Positions 26,469 to 35,518 of a stretch of DNA of 64,000 nucleotides are shown here, in pieces. The DNA comes from Halococcus salifodinae DSM 8989 (GTDB taxonomy: Archaea > Halobacteriota > Halobacteria > Halobacteriales > Halococcaceae). The stretch lies in the NCBI RefSeq assembly GCF_000336935.1, contig NZ_AOME01000014.1, forward strand, positions 28,923 through 92,922. The letters run 5' to 3'. The position numbers were made by a program, and so were the translations under genes. Under the pieces are notes generated by a model that saw only the letters and a list, made by a program, of their open reading frames with translations, ran no database searches and was not told the DNA's origin. Numbering within the stretch: position 1 is the first letter of the stretch; each line of letters starts with the position of its first letter.

Positions 26469-26556
26469 GATCGTGAGACCGGTCTGGCCCCGGATGGCGT
26501 CGATTCCGTCACTTCCATCGACAAAGACTTCTCTCCGGGAGTGAAACCGCCGACAA

Positions 26557-27939
26557 ATGCTCAGCAGACAGTATCTCCGCGACCACACCGACGAGGTCCG
26601 GCAAGCGCTCACCGATCGCGGGGCCGACGACGTCGATCTCGATCGCGTGCTCGAAATCGACACGGAGTGGCGCGAGCACAAGAACCGGGGCGACGAGCTC
26701 CGCCATGAGCGCAACCAGATCAGCGATCGGATCGGCGATCTCAAAGCGGCCGGCGAGGACGAGGAGGCCGAGCACGCCATCGAGCGTTCCCAAGAGCTCA
26801 AAGACGAGATCCAAGAGGTCGAGGAACGTGCCGACGAACTCGAAGCAGAACTCGACGACGCTCTCCTCGAAATTCCGAACGTCCCCCACGAGAGCGTTCC
26901 TGTGGGTGCGGACGAATCGGACAACGTCGAGGTCCGCCGCGAGGGGTTCGACGATCTGCGCGACCTGGCCGATCCCGTCGTGCCCCACTACGACCTCGGC
27001 GAGGAGTTGGATATCCTTGACTTCGAGCGCGGCGCGAAGGTCACGGGTGGGGGGTTCTATTTCCTGAAAGGCGATGGCGCGCGCTTGGAGCACGCGCTGA
27101 TCCAGTTCATGCTCGACGTCCATCGCGAACAGTCATACGTCGACGTGTTCCCCCCGATCCCGGTCAACTCGCGATCGATGACCGGCACCAGCCAGCTCCC
27201 GAAGTTCAACGAGGACGCCTACCGGGTCGGCGGGGACGAGCACGAGGGCTACGACGACGACGATCTCTGGCTCTGTCCCACCGCGGAGGTGCCGGTGACG
27301 AACATGTACCGCGACGACATCCTGCTGGACGACGATCTTCCCCTCAAGCACCAGGCGTACACGCCGAACTTCCGGCGCGAAGCGGGCGAGCACGGCACCG
27401 AAACCCGCGGGATCGTCCGCGTTCACCAGTTCAACAAGGTCGAGCTGGTCAATTTCGTCCGTCCCGAGGAGAGCTACGACCGCCACGAAGAGCTCGTCGA
27501 GGAGGCCGCCGAACCGCTGCGACGGCTCGGGCTTCCCTACCGGGTGCTTCACATGTGTACCGGCGATCTCGGGTTCGCGCCCGCGAAGAAGTACGATATC
27601 GAGGTGTGGGCCCCCGGCGACGACATGGACGACGGCCCCGAGGAGGGCGGGCGGTGGCTCGAAGTCTCCTCGGCGTCGAACTTCGAGGACTTTCAGGCGC
27701 GTCGGGCCGGCCTCCGGTACCGCCCGGAGCGCCACGAGTCGGCGGACTATCTCCACACGCTCAACGCCTCGGGGACCGCGGTCGGGCGCGTGATGGTCGC
27801 CATCCTCGAATACTACCAGAACCCCGATGGCACGGTCGAGGTGCCCGAGGCGCTCCGGCCGTACATGGGTGGTCAGGAGGTCATCGAGGGCCACGAACCC
27901 GTCGGCGAGAGCGCGGTCGGGGCGGGCAGGAAGGAGTGA
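26557..27939 (+). CDS. serS: Seryl-tRNA synthetase
   Basis: Class II synthetase charging tRNA-Ser (and tRNA-Sec where present). 460 residues. An N-terminal long coiled-coil arm (about 30-110, rich in E/R heptads) binds the tRNA variable arm. Motif 2 is PNFRREAGEHG with GIVRVHQFNKVELV, and motif 3 is TLNASGTAVGRVMVAILE. SSASNFEDFQARR is a SerRS hallmark. This is the bacterial/eukaryal-type SerRS, not the rare methanogen type. ATG 26557, convergent with an NTF2-like gene. Confidence 0.96.
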   Translation: MLSRQYLRDHTDEVRQALTDRGADDVDLDRVLEIDTEWREHKNRGDELRHERNQISDRIGDLKAAGEDEEAEHAIERSQELKDEIQEVEERADELEAELDDALLEIPNVPHESVPVGADESDNVEVRREGFDDLRDLADPVVPHYDLGEELDILDFERGAKVTGGGFYFLKGDGARLEHALIQFMLDVHREQSYVDVFPPIPVNSRSMTGTSQLPKFNEDAYRVGGDEHEGYDDDDLWLCPTAEVPVTNMYRDDILLDDDLPLKHQAYTPNFRREAGEHGTETRGIVRVHQFNKVELVNFVRPEESYDRHEELVEEAAEPLRRLGLPYRVLHMCTGDLGFAPAKKYDIEVWAPGDDMDDGPEEGGRWLEVSSASNFEDFQARRAGLRYRPERHESADYLHTLNASGTAVGRVMVAILEYYQNPDGTVEVPEALRPYMGGQEVIEGHEPVGESAVGAGRKE

Positions 27940-27979
27940 ATCGCCGGCGGCGCACCGGAACGGTCCCGAACGGTCGATC

Positions 27980-28342
27980 TCAGTCGGTGTAGGTTCGAAT
28001 GCGTGCTATCGATCCGTTCTCGACGGTGTGGACATCGACGAACCCGAACAGTCGTTCGCCGTCCGCACCGAGCAGCCGTCCACGGACGGCGACCTCGCCA
28101 CCGGTCTCGGTTCCCGTAGCCACGTCCCCGCTGGGTTCGTCGGTATAGATCGCATCGAGTTCGTGAGTCGTGTCGGTGCGGGGACGGTCGTCGCGCATGA
28201 ACACGACGAACGCCTCGCGCCCCCCGAACGTCCGGTCGGGACGCTCGTGGACGAAGTCGGCCGCGAGCAGGCCGGCGAGATCATCGTACCGGCTCTCGTC
28301 GATGGCGGCGTAGTACGATCGAACGACAGCCGTCGCGCTCAT
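27980..28342 (-). CDS. NTF2/SnoaL-like fold protein
   Basis: 120-residue protein with the cone-shaped NTF2-like pattern: VVRSYYAAIDESRYDDLAGLL, then ADFVHERPDRTFGGREAFVVF, then VHTVENGSIARIRTYTD at the end. Family members include ketosteroid isomerases, SnoaL cyclases and stress-related binding proteins, so function is open. ATG 28342. It stands alone and converges on serS. Confidence 0.85.
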   Translation of the reverse strand: MSATAVVRSYYAAIDESRYDDLAGLLAADFVHERPDRTFGGREAFVVFMRDDRPRTDTTHELDAIYTDEPSGDVATGTETGGEVAVRGRLLGADGERLFGFVDVHTVENGSIARIRTYTD

Positions 28343-28486
28343 ACGCGCGGATCGGCGGTCGGAGAGAAGAACCTGACGACACTATCGGTACGACCCGAGC
28401 GGACGGCAGGACGACTGGGGACTCTCGGAGTGGGCGACGCACGCAGCATCCCTGGTCCGGACTGTCCCAGCCGACGGACGGCGGGC

Positions 28487-28591
28487 TCAGCAGCCGTTTT
28501 CGGGATCGCCGTCGAGCACGCCCTCGGGGAGATCGGCCCCGACGAGAGCCGCCCACTCAGCGAGATGGGTGTGTCCCTCGCGCCGTGACAT
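28487..28591 (-). CDS. Possible 34-aa small protein
   Basis: A short frame MSRREGHTHLAEWAALVG continuing to PENGC*. A TATA-like tgttatatcg lies about 30 bases before the ATG at 28591, the spacing of leaderless haloarchaeal genes. It occupies the middle of the 324-base gap between the ferredoxin and NTF2-like genes, both on minus. The EGHTHLAEW and DPENG wording looks protein-like, but I know no family. The rest of the gap (28343-28486 and 28592-28666) shows nothing. Confidence 0.4.
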   Translation of the reverse strand: MSRREGHTHLAEWAALVGADLPEGVLDGDPENGC

Positions 28592-28666
28592 ACTGTCTCA
28601 ATCGAAGTGTCTTCGCCGATCGATATAACAGTTGTGTCGGTTCGGTACGGAGTCGTCCGCAGACGT

Positions 28667-28945
28667 TCAGGGAATGATGCGCTCGCCGTCGTCGTAGACC
28701 GCGATGGCGTCGACGGGGCACGCTCTCGCGGCGAACTTCGCATCCAGCTCCGCGTCGTCGGGAATCTCGCGGACGACCGTGGTGCCCTCGCGGTCGGCGT
28801 CGCCTCGCGCTGCGGTGCTTTCTTCGCGTTCCTCGCCGTCGACGAGGATCGCCTTCCCGGCGTCCTCGTCGGCCTCGAACCCGTCCCACTCGGCGACGCA
28901 CTGGAACATCCCGATGCAGGTGTCGCGGTCGTACTCGATGCGCAT
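28667..28945 (-). CDS. Ferredoxin, probably [3Fe-4S] type
   Basis: 92-residue single-cluster ferredoxin, an electron carrier in the cytoplasm. Only three cysteines are present: Cys10 and Cys16 (CIGMFQC) and Cys76 (ARACPVDAI). The C-x5-C spacing plus one distal C-P is that of [3Fe-4S] ferredoxins serving P450s and similar oxygenases. A loop of about 20 residues (GEEREESTAARGDADREG) lies between the two halves. Part of it is coded by 28786-28818, a 33-base segment repeated with one change in the Hel308 gene. ATG 28945. No obvious redox partner nearby. Confidence 0.9.
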   Translation of the reverse strand: MRIEYDRDTCIGMFQCVAEWDGFEADEDAGKAILVDGEEREESTAARGDADREGTTVVREIPDDAELDAKFAARACPVDAIAVYDDGERIIP

Positions 28946-29039
28946 ACCAGCGATTTCGGCGGCGCGGACATATGGCTGACGGCAAGCCGACAGCCCGGTC
29001 CGAGCCGAGAACCACGACGCGCCGTCGTGAGTATTTGGG

Positions 29040-29265
29040 TTTCTGGGTGGCGCGCGGGAGCGGAGCGCGGCGCGACCGAAGGGAGGGCCGCGGACGTGAA
29101 CGGGGAGCGAAGCGAGCCGTGAGCAGCGAGTGCAGGCACGTCAGAGCGTAGCTCTGACGGTGGATGACTGAGGGAGCGAACGAAGTGAGCGAGCGAAGGA
29201 GTCGGCTGGGGAGGGTGTGGCTGTCGCGGTGCGGTGGCGGTCTCTCATTTGAGTCGGTACTCGCG
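29040..29265 (+). repeat. Paired-hairpin repeat, copy upstream of hel308
   Basis: Occupies the 439-base divergent gap between ferredoxin and hel308. Order on plus: GTGGCGCGCGGGAGCG left arm; 11-nt-loop hairpin at 29100-29120 (stem ACGG/CCGT with one inner mismatch, loop GAGCGAAGCGA); GCGAGTGCAGGCA as in the 7.4 kb copy; three-base-loop hairpin at 29139-29159 (CGTCAGAGC stem, loop GTA instead of GAA); GTGGATGA; right arm from 29202, beginning TCGGCTGGGGAGG and then diverged, ending CTCATTTGAGTCGG. Promoters of both genes must lie at its edges. Confidence 0.82.
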
Positions 29266-29384
29266 GCGGTCGGCGTGACCGAGTTCACCAGATCTGCCCC
29301 GTGACGAACGGGTGCTGTTTCGCGCTGTTCACTTCCGCCGTGCGAGACAACAGTTTAAACCGAAGAACGGGCAGAGAGTAGGTA

Positions 29385-31655
29385 ATGAACGTCTCGGCGC
29401 TGTCGGGCGTCCCCGAGTGGCTGCCCGACCATCTACAGGAGGAGGGGATCGAGGAGCTCTACCCCCCACAGGCGGAAGCGGTCGATGCGGGCGTCACGGA
29501 GGGCGAGAGCCTGGTCGCGAGCGTCCCGACCGCGAGCGGAAAGACCCTCGTCGCCGAGCTCGCCATGTGTGCGAGCGTCGCGCGCGGCGGGAAAGCGCTC
29601 TACATCGTCCCGCTGCGCGCGCTCGCAGGTGAGAAGCGTACTGAGTTCGAGGCCTTCGAGGAGTACGGTCTCAGCGTGGGGGTCTCCACGGGGAACTACG
29701 AGTCCGACGGCGAGTGGCTTGCGACGTGTGACATCATCGTCGCCACCTCCGAAAAGGTCGACTCTCTCGTGCGCAACAACGCGCCGTGGATCGACGACCT
29801 CTCCTGTGTGGTGAGCGACGAGGTCCACCTCGTCGACGACGGCCATCGCGGCCCCACCCTCGAAGTCACGCTCGCGAAGCTCCGCCAGCGAAATCCGGGA
29901 TTGCAGGTCGTGGCGCTGTCGGCGACGATCGGCAATCCAGAGATTCTCGCCGAGTGGCTCGACGCCGAGCTGGTCGACTCGACGTGGCGGCCGATCGACC
30001 TCAAGAAGGGTGTCCACTACGGCCAGGCCATTCACTTAGAGGACGGCGAGCAGCACGAGCTCGGGGTCAGAGACGGCGAGAAGCCGACCGCCGCGATCGT
30101 CCGCGACACGCTCGACGACGGCGGCTCGACGCTGGTGTTCGTGAACTCGCGGCGCAACGCCGAGGCGTCGGCGCGGCGGCTCGCCGACACGGTCGAATCA
30201 CGACTCACCGACGAGGAACGCGAGCGGCTGGCGGACGTGGCCGCCGAAATCCGCGACGTGAGCGACACCGAGACCAGCGAAGACCTCGCGAGCGCGGTCG
30301 AGCGCGGCGCGGCCTTCCACCACGCGGGACTCGCCTCCGACCACCGCGAGCTGGTCGAGGACGCCTTCCGTGAGCGCGCGCTCAAGGTGGTTGCGGCGAC
30401 GCCGACCCTCGCCGCCGGCGTCAACACCCCGAGCCGGCGGGTGGTGGTGCGTGACTGGCGACGGTACGACGGCGAGGCGGGTGGGATGAAGCCCCTCTCG
30501 GTGCTGGAGGTCCACCAAATGTGCGGGCGTGCCGGACGGCCGGGACTCGATCCCTACGGCGAATCACTCCTGCTCGCCAACAGCCACGACGAACTCGACG
30601 AGCTCTTCGACCGGTATATCTGGACCGAACCCGAACCCGTCCGCTCGAAACTCGCCGCCGAGCCCGCCCTCCGTACCCACCTCCTTGCCACCGTGGCGTC
30701 GGGCTTCGCGAGTTCGCGGTCCGGACTCCTCGAATTCCTCGATCGGACGCTGTATGCAACCCAGACCGACGAGAGCGGTCGTCTGGAGCGGGTTACGGAC
30801 GACATGCTCGACTACCTCGTGGTGAACGACTTCCTCGATCGCGATGGCGAGGAGCTCCAGGCCACGTCGCTCGGCCACACCGTTTCGCGGCTCTACCTCG
30901 ATCCGATGAGCGCTGCCGAGATCGTCGACGGGCTCCGCGCGGCCGACGACCGTCCGAGCGCGCTCGGACTCTTTCATCTCGCGAGTCGCACGCCCGACAT
31001 GTACGAGCTCTACCTCCGATCGGGCGACAGCGAGGAGTACACCATGCTCGCCCACGAGCGCGAGACCGAACTCCTGGGGAGTGTGCCGAGCGAGTTCGAG
31101 GACCGGTGGGAGGACTGGCTCTCGGCGCTCAAAACCGCGCGCATGCTCGAAGACTGGGCGAGCGAACTCGACGAGGGCGAGATCACCGATCGGTACGGAA
31201 TCGGGCCGGGCGACCTCCGGGGGAAGGTCGACACCGCGGAGTGGCTCCTCTCCGCTGCGGAGCGACTCGCCGGCGAGCTCGGTCTCGAATGGGCACCAGC
31301 CGTCAGGGAGGCCAGAACTCGGGTTCAGCACGGCATCCAGTCCGAACTGATCGACCTCGCTGGCGTGCGCGGCGTCGGCCGCAAGCGCGCCCGCCGGCTC
31401 TTCGAAACCGGGATCGAGACCCGCGCCGACCTCCGCAACGCGGATAAACCCGTCGTGCTCGGTGCGCTCCGCGGTCGACGGAAGACCGCCGAAAACGTCC
31501 TCGACAACGTCGGCCGGGCCGATCCCTCGATGGAAGGCATCGAGCCAGAAGGATCGGTGATCGTCGAGAGCGGGGGGTCGAACAGCCAGGAAGACGGCAC
31601 CGCAGCGCGAGGCGAAGCCGACCGCGAGGACCAGTCGAGTCTCGGTGAGTTCTGA
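29385..31655 (+). CDS. hel308: Hel308-type ATP-dependent DNA helicase
   Basis: 756-residue superfamily 2 helicase acting at stalled replication forks. Walker [10 protein letters not shown] at residues 46-54, DEVH box at 145-148, motif [12 protein letters not shown], and motif [14 protein letters not shown] winged helix and ratchet domain follow (about 400-640), then a C-terminal helix-hairpin-helix ([20 protein letters not shown]). The last ~40 residues are a low-complexity acidic tail carrying [10 protein letters not shown], coded by the 33-base segment shared with ferredoxin. ATG 29385 sits about 30 bases after a tttaaacc TATA-like sequence. Followed closely by the Cgi121 gene. Confidence 0.95.
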   Translation: MNVSALSGVPEWLPDHLQEEGIEELYPPQAEAVDAGVTEGESLVASVPTASGKTLVAELAMCASVARGGKALYIVPLRALAGEKRTEFEAFEEYGLSVGVSTGNYESDGEWLATCDIIVATSEKVDSLVRNNAPWIDDLSCVVSDEVHLVDDGHRGPTLEVTLAKLRQRNPGLQVVALSATIGNPEILAEWLDAELVDSTWRPIDLKKGVHYGQAIHLEDGEQHELGVRDGEKPTAAIVRDTLDDGGSTLVFVNSRRNAEASARRLADTVESRLTDEERERLADVAAEIRDVSDTETSEDLASAVERGAAFHHAGLASDHRELVEDAFRERALKVVAATPTLAAGVNTPSRRVVVRDWRRYDGEAGGMKPLSVLEVHQMCGRAGRPGLDPYGESLLLANSHDELDELFDRYIWTEPEPVRSKLAAEPALRTHLLATVASGFASSRSGLLEFLDRTLYATQTDESGRLERVTDDMLDYLVVNDFLDRDGEELQATSLGHTVSRLYLDPMSAAEIVDGLRAADDRPSALGLFHLASRTPDMYELYLRSGDSEEYTMLAHERETELLGSVPSEFEDRWEDWLSALKTARMLEDWASELDEGEITDRYGIGPGDLRGKVDTAEWLLSAAERLAGELGLEWAPAVREARTRVQHGIQSELIDLAGVRGVGRKRARRLFETGIETRADLRNADKPVVLGALRGRRKTAENVLDNVGRADPSMEGIEPEGSVIVESGGSNSQEDGTAARGEADREDQSSLGEF

Positions 31656-31684
31656 TGGCGATGGTCAAGCGGGGTGAGCGCTGA

Positions 31685-32209
31685 ATGGAACTCGTCGAGG
31701 GGCGGGCGACGATCGAGGACGTCGATCGGTTCGTCGCGAGGCTCGGCGTGATCGGCGACGATCATGGGTGTGCGATTCAGGCGTTCGACGCGCGCTATAT
31801 CGTCTCGCGCGGCCACCTCGAACGTGCGCTCGAACTGGCCGATCGTGCGCGGGCGCGCGACGAGGCGGTCGCACGGGAGCGCGCGGTCGAGATACTGCTG
31901 TACGCCGCCGGACGCCGCCAGATCGAACGCTCGCTCGAACTCGGGGTCGACGCGGGCGAGGGATCGGTCGTCGTGGTCGTGGCGGCGGACGAGGACGGCG
32001 AAACGAACGACGAGCGGGCGGCTGCGGCGGCAGTCGTGGAGCGACTCGACACCGCTCGTGTCCTCAGCGAGACCGACACGCTCGACGAGTTCGACGAAGC
32101 GCGCGTTCGGGACTTCTTCGGGATCGGCGATGCGGAACTCGCGGCCACGCACGCGGGACTCGACGCCCTGGTGGGCGAGCGGGTCGCACTGCTCGACGTC
32201 GAGAAGTGA
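31685..32209 (+). CDS. cgi121: KEOPS complex subunit Cgi121
   Basis: 174-residue KEOPS subunit; the complex makes the universal tRNA t6A37 modification, and Cgi121 binds the tRNA 3' end. Characteristic features are AIQAFDARYIVSRGHLERAL, RERAVEILLYAAGRRQIERS and the late DFFGIGDAEL. ATG 31685, 30 bases after hel308, an adjacency common in haloarchaea, so the two are likely one transcript. Confidence 0.9.
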   Translation: MELVEGRATIEDVDRFVARLGVIGDDHGCAIQAFDARYIVSRGHLERALELADRARARDEAVARERAVEILLYAAGRRQIERSLELGVDAGEGSVVVVVAADEDGETNDERAAAAAVVERLDTARVLSETDTLDEFDEARVRDFFGIGDAELAATHAGLDALVGERVALLDVEK

Positions 32210-32254
32210 GTGGGGTTTCCGAAAGGTCATGCCCGCCGCGAGCGGAGCCTACGT

Positions 32255-33118
32255 ATGCGAACCGGGTCGACGGCACGCGTCGAATCGAAGCGGGTCGAGG
32301 TCGCCGTCGACGGAGATTCGGTCGAACTGCGATATCTCGCTGCCGGTCAGACCGAGGCCGACGAGTCGCCGATCGTCCTCCTGCATGGGATCGGGCTCGA
32401 CGCCGCAGGCGTCTCGTGGAAACACCTCCTTCCGCATCTCGCTCGGGAAAACCAAGTGTTCGCGCCCGATCTGCCTGGCCACGGCGAGAGCGACGCACCG
32501 GACGTCGCGTACACGACCGACTACTATCGTGAGACGCTCCAAGCCTTCCTTGCGACGCTCGACGTCGAGAGAGTGCGCCTCGTCGGCATCTCGATGGGCG
32601 GCGCGCTCGCGCTCGGTCACGCACTCGACAGCGAGCGGGTCGAACGACTGGTTCTCGTAGACAGTTACGGACTGGGACGGGACGCGCCGTGGCGACCGGG
32701 TGGGTACGGCCTGCTCCGCGTGCCGGGGTTCGATCAGTTCCTGAGCGCGGGGTTCGGCCTGAACCCGGCTGCCGTCGCGGGCAGCCTCGCGGGCCTCACC
32801 GTCGCCGCATCCCCCGAATTCGTCGCCGATGTACAGAAATCGATCACGCCGGGAGCGGCCCGGGCGCTCGCCAGGTGGCAGCGCAACGAGTTCCGGGCGA
32901 GTGGGCTCCAAACGTGCTATCGCGACCGACTCGACGAACTCGATGTGCCGACCCTCCTGATTCACGGGCGCGAGGACCCGATCTTCCCCGTCGCGTGGTC
33001 CGAGCGGGCCGCGGAGCGGATTCCGGGGGCGAGGTGTGAGATCATCGAGCGATGTGGACACTGGCCGCCGCGAGAGCAGTCCGAGAAATTCAATCGCGCC
33101 GTTGGCGAGTTTCTCTAA
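32255..33118 (+). CDS. Alpha/beta-hydrolase
   Basis: 287 residues from the ATG at 32255. A GTG at 32210 directly after the Cgi121 stop would add 15 residues and is possible. The oxyanion segment VLLHGIGLDAAG, the nucleophile Ser113 in GISMGGAL, the acid in HGREDPIFP and the late His in CGHWPPREQ make a complete triad. FAPDLPGHGESD is the classic strand after the nucleophile elbow family signature. Likely an esterase or C-C hydrolase; substrate unknown. Its stop overlaps the convergent MaoC gene by 4 bases. Confidence 0.88.
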   Translation: MRTGSTARVESKRVEVAVDGDSVELRYLAAGQTEADESPIVLLHGIGLDAAGVSWKHLLPHLARENQVFAPDLPGHGESDAPDVAYTTDYYRETLQAFLATLDVERVRLVGISMGGALALGHALDSERVERLVLVDSYGLGRDAPWRPGGYGLLRVPGFDQFLSAGFGLNPAAVAGSLAGLTVAASPEFVADVQKSITPGAARALARWQRNEFRASGLQTCYRDRLDELDVPTLLIHGREDPIFPVAWSERAAERIPGARCEIIERCGHWPPREQSEKFNRAVGEFL

Positions 33119-33711
33119 TCGTCGACCTCGTCGAGGAGGACGACTGCCTCGCCGTCGATGGCGGTCACGTCGTCGGTCGTGACTCGCGTCGCGATCCGAT
33201 AGCGATGCTCGCCGAGGTCCTCGACGATCTCGCACTCGGCGGTCGCGCGCTCGCCGATCCCGACTGGGTTTTGGAACTCGACGTCCTGAGAGAGGTAAAC
33301 CACCAATCCTGGAAGGCGGGCGAGCGCGGCGCTGATGAGCCCGGAGGCGAGCGTGCCGTGGACGATCCGACCACCGAAGCGGGTACGTTCGGCGAAGCTC
33401 TCGTCGAGGTGGAGAGGGTTGGTGTCGCCGCTGGCACGCGCGAACGCTCGGACGTCGGCATCGGTGAGCGTTTTCGTGAACCGGACACGATCGCCGACCG
33501 AGAGTGCGTCGCGTCGATGTTCGGTGAGATCGACTTCCCACTCCGGACGCTCCGCGCCGGCCAGCGCGCCCTCGGCCGGCGTGTCGTCGGTCTCGTGCCC
33601 GCCAAACGCCGCAAGTGCGGCCCGGTTCGCTTCGAAGACGTTTTCGAGAAACCGGGTCGAGCCGCGGAGCCACGCATCCGCGAACGTGTCGTGCCGAGAT
33701 CCGGAACTCAT
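33115..33711 (-). CDS. phaJ: MaoC-type (R)-specific enoyl-CoA hydratase (PhaJ-like)
   Basis: 198 residues. The hydratase-2 motif is clear: ASGDTNPLHLDESFAERTR then GGRIVHGTLASGLIS (Asp/His catalytic pair). It hydrates trans-enoyl-CoA to (R)-3-hydroxyacyl-CoA, the monomer for PHA synthase. A ~75-residue N-terminal extension (FADAWLRGSTRFLENVFEANR) resembles phasin-like helices, as in the maoC gene next to haloarchaeal pha loci. Divergent from phaR-phaP-phaE-phaC, which supports the PHA role. ATG 33711. Confidence 0.88.
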   Translation of the reverse strand: MSSGSRHDTFADAWLRGSTRFLENVFEANRAALAAFGGHETDDTPAEGALAGAERPEWEVDLTEHRRDALSVGDRVRFTKTLTDADVRAFARASGDTNPLHLDESFAERTRFGGRIVHGTLASGLISAALARLPGLVVYLSQDVEFQNPVGIGERATAECEIVEDLGEHRYRIATRVTTDDVTAIDGEAVVLLDEVDD

Positions 33712-33736
33712 TGACAGTAGTTATCATCCCCGAGAA

Positions 33737-33744
33737 TACTTAAA
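33737..33744 (-). promoter_or_regulatory. TATA-like box of the phaJ-like gene
   Basis: On minus it reads TTTAAGTA, about 28 bases before the ATG at 33711, predicting a leaderless transcript. The rest of the 227-base divergent gap (33712-33938) is A/T-richer than average and must also hold the phaR promoter; a tcttatg element near 33903 is a candidate. Confidence 0.45.
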
Positions 33745-33938
33745 CGATGCTAAGCGGAAGCGTCGACGATCGGTCGATAGCACCGTTTTTCGGGCGAGTA
33801 ACACGTCGGAGCGCGAAACATCGTTCAGCAGGATGGCGGGAGTGACAGTCGGTTTGCGGTGTTCGAAGGAACTCTATGGCAATAAATGGTATTGGAGGGA
33901 AGTCTTATGTCGTCTGGACGAGTAGACAGGGGTAAGCG

Positions 33939-34253
33939 ATGACCGACAACGACGAGACGACGTGGCCGCCGGCACAATGGGCTGAGCAGTTCCAAGAGGC
34001 GGGCGAGCAGGCCGTCGAGCGACAGACGGAGTTCGCTCGCCAGATGATGACCGCGGGCATCGGGTCGGGGCCGAACGGGCTTCCGGAGTTCGCGGCGTCG
34101 AGCATGGGAACGGCGACGTTCAAGACCCGTGTCCAGAGCGGCGGCCGGATCTCGATCCCCGACGCCGAGCGCGAGGCGCTCGACATCGAGGAGGGCGACA
34201 TCGTCCAAACCGTCGTCGTGCCGGTCAAACGCAATCGCGAGGACGACTCATGA
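33939..34253 (+). CDS. phaR: PhaR-like AbrB-family regulator of PHA genes
   Basis: 104 residues. The C-terminal ~45 residues form an AbrB/MazE swapped-hairpin DNA-binding domain (FKTRVQSGGRISIPDAERE, LDIEEGDIVQTVVVPVK). The N-terminal half (TWPPAQWAEQFQEAGEQAVE) is phasin-like and could bind granules. In Haloferax mediterranei a protein of this design, PhaR, controls the phasin operon and lies in the same position before phaP, phaE and phaC. Stop overlaps the phaP start by 4 bases. Confidence 0.88.
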   Translation: MTDNDETTWPPAQWAEQFQEAGEQAVERQTEFARQMMTAGIGSGPNGLPEFAASSMGTATFKTRVQSGGRISIPDAEREALDIEEGDIVQTVVVPVKRNREDDS

Positions 34254-34930
34254 GCCAGTACACAACCCCCATCGACGCAGCGTTCGCAATGCAACGATCC
34301 GCGATCACCAGCAGCCACGAGGCGATGCAGCAGGGCCTCGACCTCCAGCGGACGGCTGGCCGCCTGGCGCTCTCGGGCCTCGAAAGCCAGGAAACGATCC
34401 AGCGCCAGGGCGTCGAGCTGCTCCACGCGGCAACCGAAAGCTACCTCGATAGCGTCGCGGCGACCGTTCCCGCCAGCGGGACCGGCGTCGAGCAGGTCCG
34501 CGAAGCGACCGACGAGGGGTTTGCCCGGCTGACCGCCGCCCATGCCGAGACCTTCGACGCGTTCGAGCGCGCGGCCGAGGAAACCCTCGATAGCCACGAC
34601 GAGCTTGCGGTCTCGTCCACCGAGGCGGTCGGCGAAGGAGTCGAGGAGCTGCTCGACGCCCACGAGGAACTCCACGAGGAGACCCTCGCGACGATCGACG
34701 AAGCCGAGGAGCGAACCGAGGAGTTCGAGGACGCGTTCGAAGCGCAGCTCGACGAGCAGCTCGAACGCACGGAAGAACTCCAAGAGCAGTTCGAGGCGCG
34801 GATGGACGACCAGTTCGACGAGGCAGCGGCGTTCCAGGAGCGCCTCCGCGAGCAGGCCGCGGCGTTCGAAGAGCAGCTCCAGTCCCAGACCGAGGCGTTC
34901 GAGATCGCGGTCGAAGACGAGACGGCCTGA
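34250..34930 (+). CDS. phaP: PHA granule-associated phasin
   Basis: 226 residues, almost entirely helical and acidic. The N-terminal part (MSQYTTPIDAAFAMQRSAIT) matches haloarchaeal PhaP, a granule surface protein that controls granule size. Residues about 100-220 are a continuous charged coiled coil with repeated EELHEETLATIDEAEERTEE-like units, longer than in some homologues. Translationally coupled to phaR (ATGA). Confidence 0.87.
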   Translation: MSQYTTPIDAAFAMQRSAITSSHEAMQQGLDLQRTAGRLALSGLESQETIQRQGVELLHAATESYLDSVAATVPASGTGVEQVREATDEGFARLTAAHAETFDAFERAAEETLDSHDELAVSSTEAVGEGVEELLDAHEELHEETLATIDEAEERTEEFEDAFEAQLDEQLERTEELQEQFEARMDDQFDEAAAFQERLREQAAAFEEQLQSQTEAFEIAVEDETA

Positions 34931-34972
34931 GCGGCAACACACCTTTTAGCCACCACCCGACCACAACCCACC

Positions 34973-35518
34973 ATGAGCGAGATGAACCCGGAGGACGTAC
35001 AGGAGAACTGGGCGGCGATGATGACCGAGATGAACGACGCGGTCGCGAACTCCTTCGAGCAGAACATGGAGGCCCAAGCCGCGTTCATGGAGTCGTGGAT
35101 GGGCGCGTTCGAGGGGTCGATGCCCGACGAGGGAACCACGAAGGAGGGGATCGAGGGGTACGAGCGCGCCGTCGACGTCTGGATGGAGGCCGCAGAGCAG
35201 ATGACCACCCGGCTCACCGCGGCCGCCGAGGGAGAAGACGTCGACGTACAGGAGCTCCGGGACATCTGGCTCCAGAGCGCGAACGAGGCCTTCTCCGAGG
35301 TGATGGGCACCAGCGCGTTCGCCGCAGGAACCGGCGAGATGGTCGGGAACCTGATGGAGCTCCAAGAGGACGTCGACGACCTGAGTCAGGACACGCTCGA
35401 AGCGCTCGGCTTTGCCACCCGCGACGATATCGACGAGGTGGGTGAACGTCTCGTCGAACTCGAACGCCGCCAACACGAGGTGTCGAAGAAGCTCGACCGG
35501 CTGCTGGAGGACGAATGA
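34973..35518 (+). CDS. phaE: PHA synthase subunit PhaE
   Basis: 181 residues, the non-catalytic subunit of class III haloarchaeal PHA synthase. Helical and acidic, with [20 protein letters not shown], the hydrophobic patch [14 protein letters not shown], and a C-terminal leucine-heptad region ([20 protein letters not shown]) that probably contacts PhaC. ATG 34973, 42 bases after phaP; stop overlaps phaC start by 4 bases. Confidence 0.9.
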   Translation: MSEMNPEDVQENWAAMMTEMNDAVANSFEQNMEAQAAFMESWMGAFEGSMPDEGTTKEGIEGYERAVDVWMEAAEQMTTRLTAAAEGEDVDVQELRDIWLQSANEAFSEVMGTSAFAAGTGEMVGNLMELQEDVDDLSQDTLEALGFATRDDIDEVGERLVELERRQHEVSKKLDRLLEDE

